Origin: Bacillota bacterium
GTDB lineage: Bacteria; Bacillota; Clostridia; Saccharofermentanales; Saccharofermentanaceae
Reading direction: 5' to 3'
Assembly: GCA_023397475.1 (NCBI GenBank)
Contig: JAEWUD010000016.1
Span: 1-64,000 of the forward strand
DNA length: 64,000 bases
The notes below the pieces were generated by a model. It searched no databases. It saw only the letters and a list, made by a program, of their open reading frames with translations, and was not told the origin of the DNA. This document shows positions 61,243 to 64,000 of this stretch, piece by piece. A program made the position numbers and the translations under genes. How positions within the stretch are numbered: the first letter of the stretch is position 1; the number at the start of each line of letters is the position of its first letter.

Positions 61243-63864
61243 ATGAGAAAAATGAGTTCAGTCTTACGCAAGATCCTTTGTCTCGGAGTCGTCGCCTCAA
61301 TGGCCTTGGGCCTTGCCGCCTGCGGCACGACAGGCACCCCGACAGACGTCACGACCGCACCTGCAACATCGACCGAACCGACAGCCACTAATGCCGCCGT
61401 CGGCGTACTCGGCGAGAACAGCTTCGAGAGTGACACAGATCTGGCCGGATGGGCCGGAAGAAGCGAAGGCTCGGTCACAATCGAGCGATCTGACAAAGCA
61501 GCTCACACGGGTACATACAGCTTGTTTACCGACAAGCGTACGATTGATTGGAACGGACCCGGATGCACGTATCCTTTCGAGGCCGGTAAGACCTATACGA
61601 TTTCCGGCTGGGCCTATCAGGAATCCGGAAAGAAGCAGATGATCATTCTTTCCGCTGAGACGACCGTCGGCGGAGTCGCCGGCTATCAGAATCTCCAACG
61701 CATGGAAATCGAGAGCGGTGTCTGGACGGAACTTACCGGAACCTTCCGGGCCGGCGATAATGTAGAGAAGACTGTCATCTATTTTGAGACGCTGGATGCC
61801 CCCGGACTGTCTTTCTACATAGATGATCTTAACGTGATCGATAAGGATTCGGCCTCGCTTAACGGTGATCTTCCGAGTCTTGCCGAGACTTATAAGGACT
61901 CGTTCCCGATCGGCGTAGCCATCCCGCTGTCCGCTTTCTCGGATACAGCTCTGATGGACTTCGTGTCCAAACAATACACGACCTACACAAATGAGAACGA
62001 GCTCAAGCCGGAAAGCATTCTCGATCTCGATGCCTGCCGTGCTGCCGCTGAAGGCGGTGACGAGACGCATCCCGTCCTAACCTTCGAGAAGGCTTTGCCT
62101 CTTCTGGATTATGCCAAGGAGAACGGATTCACGGTACACGGTCATACACTCGTCTGGCTCAAACAGACACCGATGGAGTTCTTCCACGAGAGTTATGATC
62201 TGGAGAAGCCCGTGGTCTCCAAGGAGATCATGTTACAGAGACTTGAGAATTATATCGCCGCAGTATTTGCGTTTGTAACAGAGAACTACCCCGGTGTAAT
62301 CACCACATGGGATGTTGTCAACGAGACGATCGACGGAGCAACAGGTTCCATGCGTCCCACAAAGACACAAGATTCTGCGGAAGGCGATATGTGGTACGAG
62401 GTAGTAGGTGCCGATTACGTCGAATATGCCTTTACCTATGCCAGACAATATGCCCCTTCTGATGTTCAACTCTTCTATAATGATTTCAACGTACCGTATG
62501 AACCCAAGCAGACCGGTATCTATAATATGGTCAAGGGTCTATACGAGAAGGGTCTGATCGACGGCATCGGATTTCAGGCACATTATGAGGTCGAGAATCC
62601 CTCGATCGACCAGATCTCCAAGGCGATTGACCGTTTCTCCGCTTTGGGACTTCGCGTTCGTATTTCCGAACTCGATATCCAGGCACCGAGCAACAGTGAA
62701 GAAGATATGCTCAAGCAGGCAAACCGTTATGCGGAACTTATGGCAATGTTTGTCGAAAAGAAGGACAAGATCGACGCCGTTGTGTTCTGGGGTATTTCTG
62801 ACGGAACCAGCTGGATGGCGGAAAAATTCCCGCTGCTTTTCGATGCGGATATGCAACCCAAGTATTCTTTCTGGGCTTTGACGGATCCGACGATGCTTCC
62901 CCCAACCGTGAAGAAAGCGAACGCGTACGGTGCTTCGGAAGTAAGTGACGCAAATTTCGCCCTCGCAACACCGTATACATTCGATAAGAATTCTTTCCGC
63001 GCACTGTATGTTGACGGAAAGCTTACGGTTCGCGTGTACGTGTACGACATTTCCGATGAAACCGAAGATTCCGTTACGGTTTTCCTTCCGGACGGACCCG
63101 TGACAGTAAACCGAGATCAAGGTATAAAGACAGAAGATGGTTACTATGTAGACGTTGTCTGCCCGGTAACTCTCGAAAAGGGAGCAATCCTCGATTTTGA
63201 CGTCCTCGCTATGAACTTAGACAAGCCCTCCGCTTGGAATGACCCGCAGAATGCTGATGCAGTCAGAAATCTCGGAGCGATTACTTTTGTTGAACTTGCG
63301 TCGGCTGCGACAGCTGTCAAGGGAACGCCCGACATGACAACGGACGAGCCGGACGCACTTTGGGATGCTGCCCCTGTATTCCTTGTTGACAAATCTGCAT
63401 CGGAGACCGCAGATGAAGACGGTGCGGTAAGTGTTTCGTATCGCGCGATGTGGGATGAAGAGAACCTTTATCTCCTCGTAAATGTAATTGATCCTTTCCT
63501 CGACGATTCCAGCGCAACATCCTATGAGCAGGATTCCGTCGAGATCTTCCTAGACGCTGGGAACGATAAGGTCGGAACCTATGAAGCGGGAGACGGCCAG
63601 TTCCGTATCAATTTCAAGAATGTGATGACGATCGATCACGGCGCTTCCGTTCCGGAGTCTCGGACATTTATCACGGATGATGGTTTCTGGATCGAGATCA
63701 AGATTCCTCTCGAAACTGCGGTTTCTCAGGGAGACGTTTTCGGATTCGATGTTCGCTATAACAATATTGATAAGAATGCGAAGAGAAACCTCCTGAATTT
63801 CTGGGACACAACGGATACCGGTTGGAAAGATACGGCCGTATTTGCCCTTCTTGTTCTGGAGTAA
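61243..63864 (+). CDS. GH10 endo-1,4-beta-xylanase, surface lipoprotein with carbohydrate-binding modules
   Basis: Xylan-degrading enzyme of 873 residues. The N-terminus is a lipoprotein signal (lipobox GLAAC, Cys27), followed by a Thr/Pro-rich spacer. A carbohydrate-binding module of the CBM4/9/22 type (about 55-205) is followed by the GH10 barrel (about 213-570). The acid/base is Glu361 in WDVVNETIDG and the nucleophile is Glu476 in ISELDIQA. The C-terminal part (about 683-873) resembles CBM9, with VKGTPDMTTD, YRAMWDEENLYLLV and EQDSVEIFLD. The frame is open from 61156, but ATG 61243 has AGGAGAGG upstream and starts the signal peptide. It is anchored at the outer face of the membrane, so it can feed xylo-oligosaccharide uptake. 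Confidence 0.94.
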   Translation: MRKMSSVLRKILCLGVVASMALGLAACGTTGTPTDVTTAPATSTEPTATNAAVGVLGENSFESDTDLAGWAGRSEGSVTIERSDKAAHTGTYSLFTDKRTIDWNGPGCTYPFEAGKTYTISGWAYQESGKKQMIILSAETTVGGVAGYQNLQRMEIESGVWTELTGTFRAGDNVEKTVIYFETLDAPGLSFYIDDLNVIDKDSASLNGDLPSLAETYKDSFPIGVAIPLSAFSDTALMDFVSKQYTTYTNENELKPESILDLDACRAAAEGGDETHPVLTFEKALPLLDYAKENGFTVHGHTLVWLKQTPMEFFHESYDLEKPVVSKEIMLQRLENYIAAVFAFVTENYPGVITTWDVVNETIDGATGSMRPTKTQDSAEGDMWYEVVGADYVEYAFTYARQYAPSDVQLFYNDFNVPYEPKQTGIYNMVKGLYEKGLIDGIGFQAHYEVENPSIDQISKAIDRFSALGLRVRISELDIQAPSNSEEDMLKQANRYAELMAMFVEKKDKIDAVVFWGISDGTSWMAEKFPLLFDADMQPKYSFWALTDPTMLPPTVKKANAYGASEVSDANFALATPYTFDKNSFRALYVDGKLTVRVYVYDISDETEDSVTVFLPDGPVTVNRDQGIKTEDGYYVDVVCPVTLEKGAILDFDVLAMNLDKPSAWNDPQNADAVRNLGAITFVELASAATAVKGTPDMTTDEPDALWDAAPVFLVDKSASETADEDGAVSVSYRAMWDEENLYLLVNVIDPFLDDSSATSYEQDSVEIFLDAGNDKVGTYEAGDGQFRINFKNVMTIDHGASVPESRTFITDDGFWIEIKIPLETAVSQGDVFGFDVRYNNIDKNAKRNLLNFWDTTDTGWKDTAVFALLVLE

Positions 63865-63894
63865 AACAGATTCCAAAGATGTTCGATACCAATG

Positions 63895-63935
63895 GGGCTG
63901 TCTCACAACGAAAGTTGAGAGACAGCCCTTTTTCT
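63895..63935 (+). terminator. Terminator after the xylanase
   Basis: GGGCTGTCTC (63895-63904) and GAGACAGCCC (63919-63928) pair perfectly, with a CAAC/GTTG inner stem, followed by TTTTTC. Nothing was recognised in 63936-64000. Confidence 0.9.
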
Positions 63936-64000
63936 TTTCAAATGAAGATACAGAAGTCTCGTATATTTCTCGCTTCCGTAGATGTAGAATCTTCGATCCT

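Noticed and set aside
1..64000. CRISPR array, insertion sequence or prophage
   Set aside because: No regularly spaced repeats, transposase, integrase or phage structural genes were seen.

Overview
The window reads as chromosomal core DNA of a Bacillota (Firmicutes) bacterium, most likely an anaerobic Clostridia-class organism. The evidence is the gram-positive gene order rpsB-tsf-pyrH-frr-uppS-cdsA-dxr-rseP-ispG-polC, the PolC-type replicative polymerase, a PASTA-domain Ser/Thr kinase with its PP2C phosphatase, a ClpE-type unfoldase, the MEP isoprenoid pathway, the infC-rpmI-rplT operon, and strong AGGAGG ribosome-binding sites. Base composition is roughly balanced. I cannot name the genus from sequence alone. 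No prophage, insertion sequence, CRISPR array or rRNA operon was seen. Most of the window is housekeeping DNA, so the points of interest lie in unusual domain architectures, start codons and regulatory DNA.

Layout. 1-1023 (minus): truncated PepV-like dipeptidase. 1137-14307: translation factors, UMP kinase, ribosome recycling, lipid and isoprenoid enzymes, then polC. 14348-25801: priA, followed by a very tight cluster (def, fmt, rsmB, rlmN, PP2C phosphatase, PASTA kinase, rsgA, rpe, thiN) in which consecutive genes overlap by 1 to 16 bases. A terminator hairpin lies inside the last gene. 25863-27035 (minus): PLP aminotransferase. 27137-29277: infC-rpmI-rplT with a leader attenuator and a non-AUG infC start, then a SPOUT RNA methyltransferase. 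29321-32031: two dissimilar RCK (TrkA-like) subunits plus a TrkH-like K+ transporter. 32128-35530: aconitase and citrate synthase from their own promoter. 35662-35736: tRNA-Glu(CTC). 35917-41376: uvrA and clpE.

41457-42659 (minus): argJ. 42814-45157: DUF975-like membrane protein and a COG2509-like flavoprotein. 45208-48336: rpsO and pnp, each with promoter, structured leader and terminator. 48372-52616: thiamine salvage operon under a TPP riboswitch (thiW, cytX, thiM, thiE, thiD), followed by tRNA-Pro(GGG). 52794-56827: three membrane-associated proteins of unknown function, one resembling GT-C glycosyltransferases. 56854-60983: EF-P-reductase-like SDR, ferritin-like diiron protein, TraX-family protein, GNAT acetyltransferase, guanine deaminase. 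61243-63864: a multidomain GH10 xylanase lipoprotein, which suggests plant polysaccharide use.

Common threads: the window carries translation (S2, S15, EF-Ts, IF3, L35, L20, RRF, Def, Fmt, RsmB, RlmN, RsgA), envelope lipid supply (UppS, CdsA, Dxr, IspG), and cell-wall signalling (PP2C and PASTA kinase). At about ten operons the predicted -10 box is directly preceded by GG, giving a shared GG-TATAAT-like core promoter.
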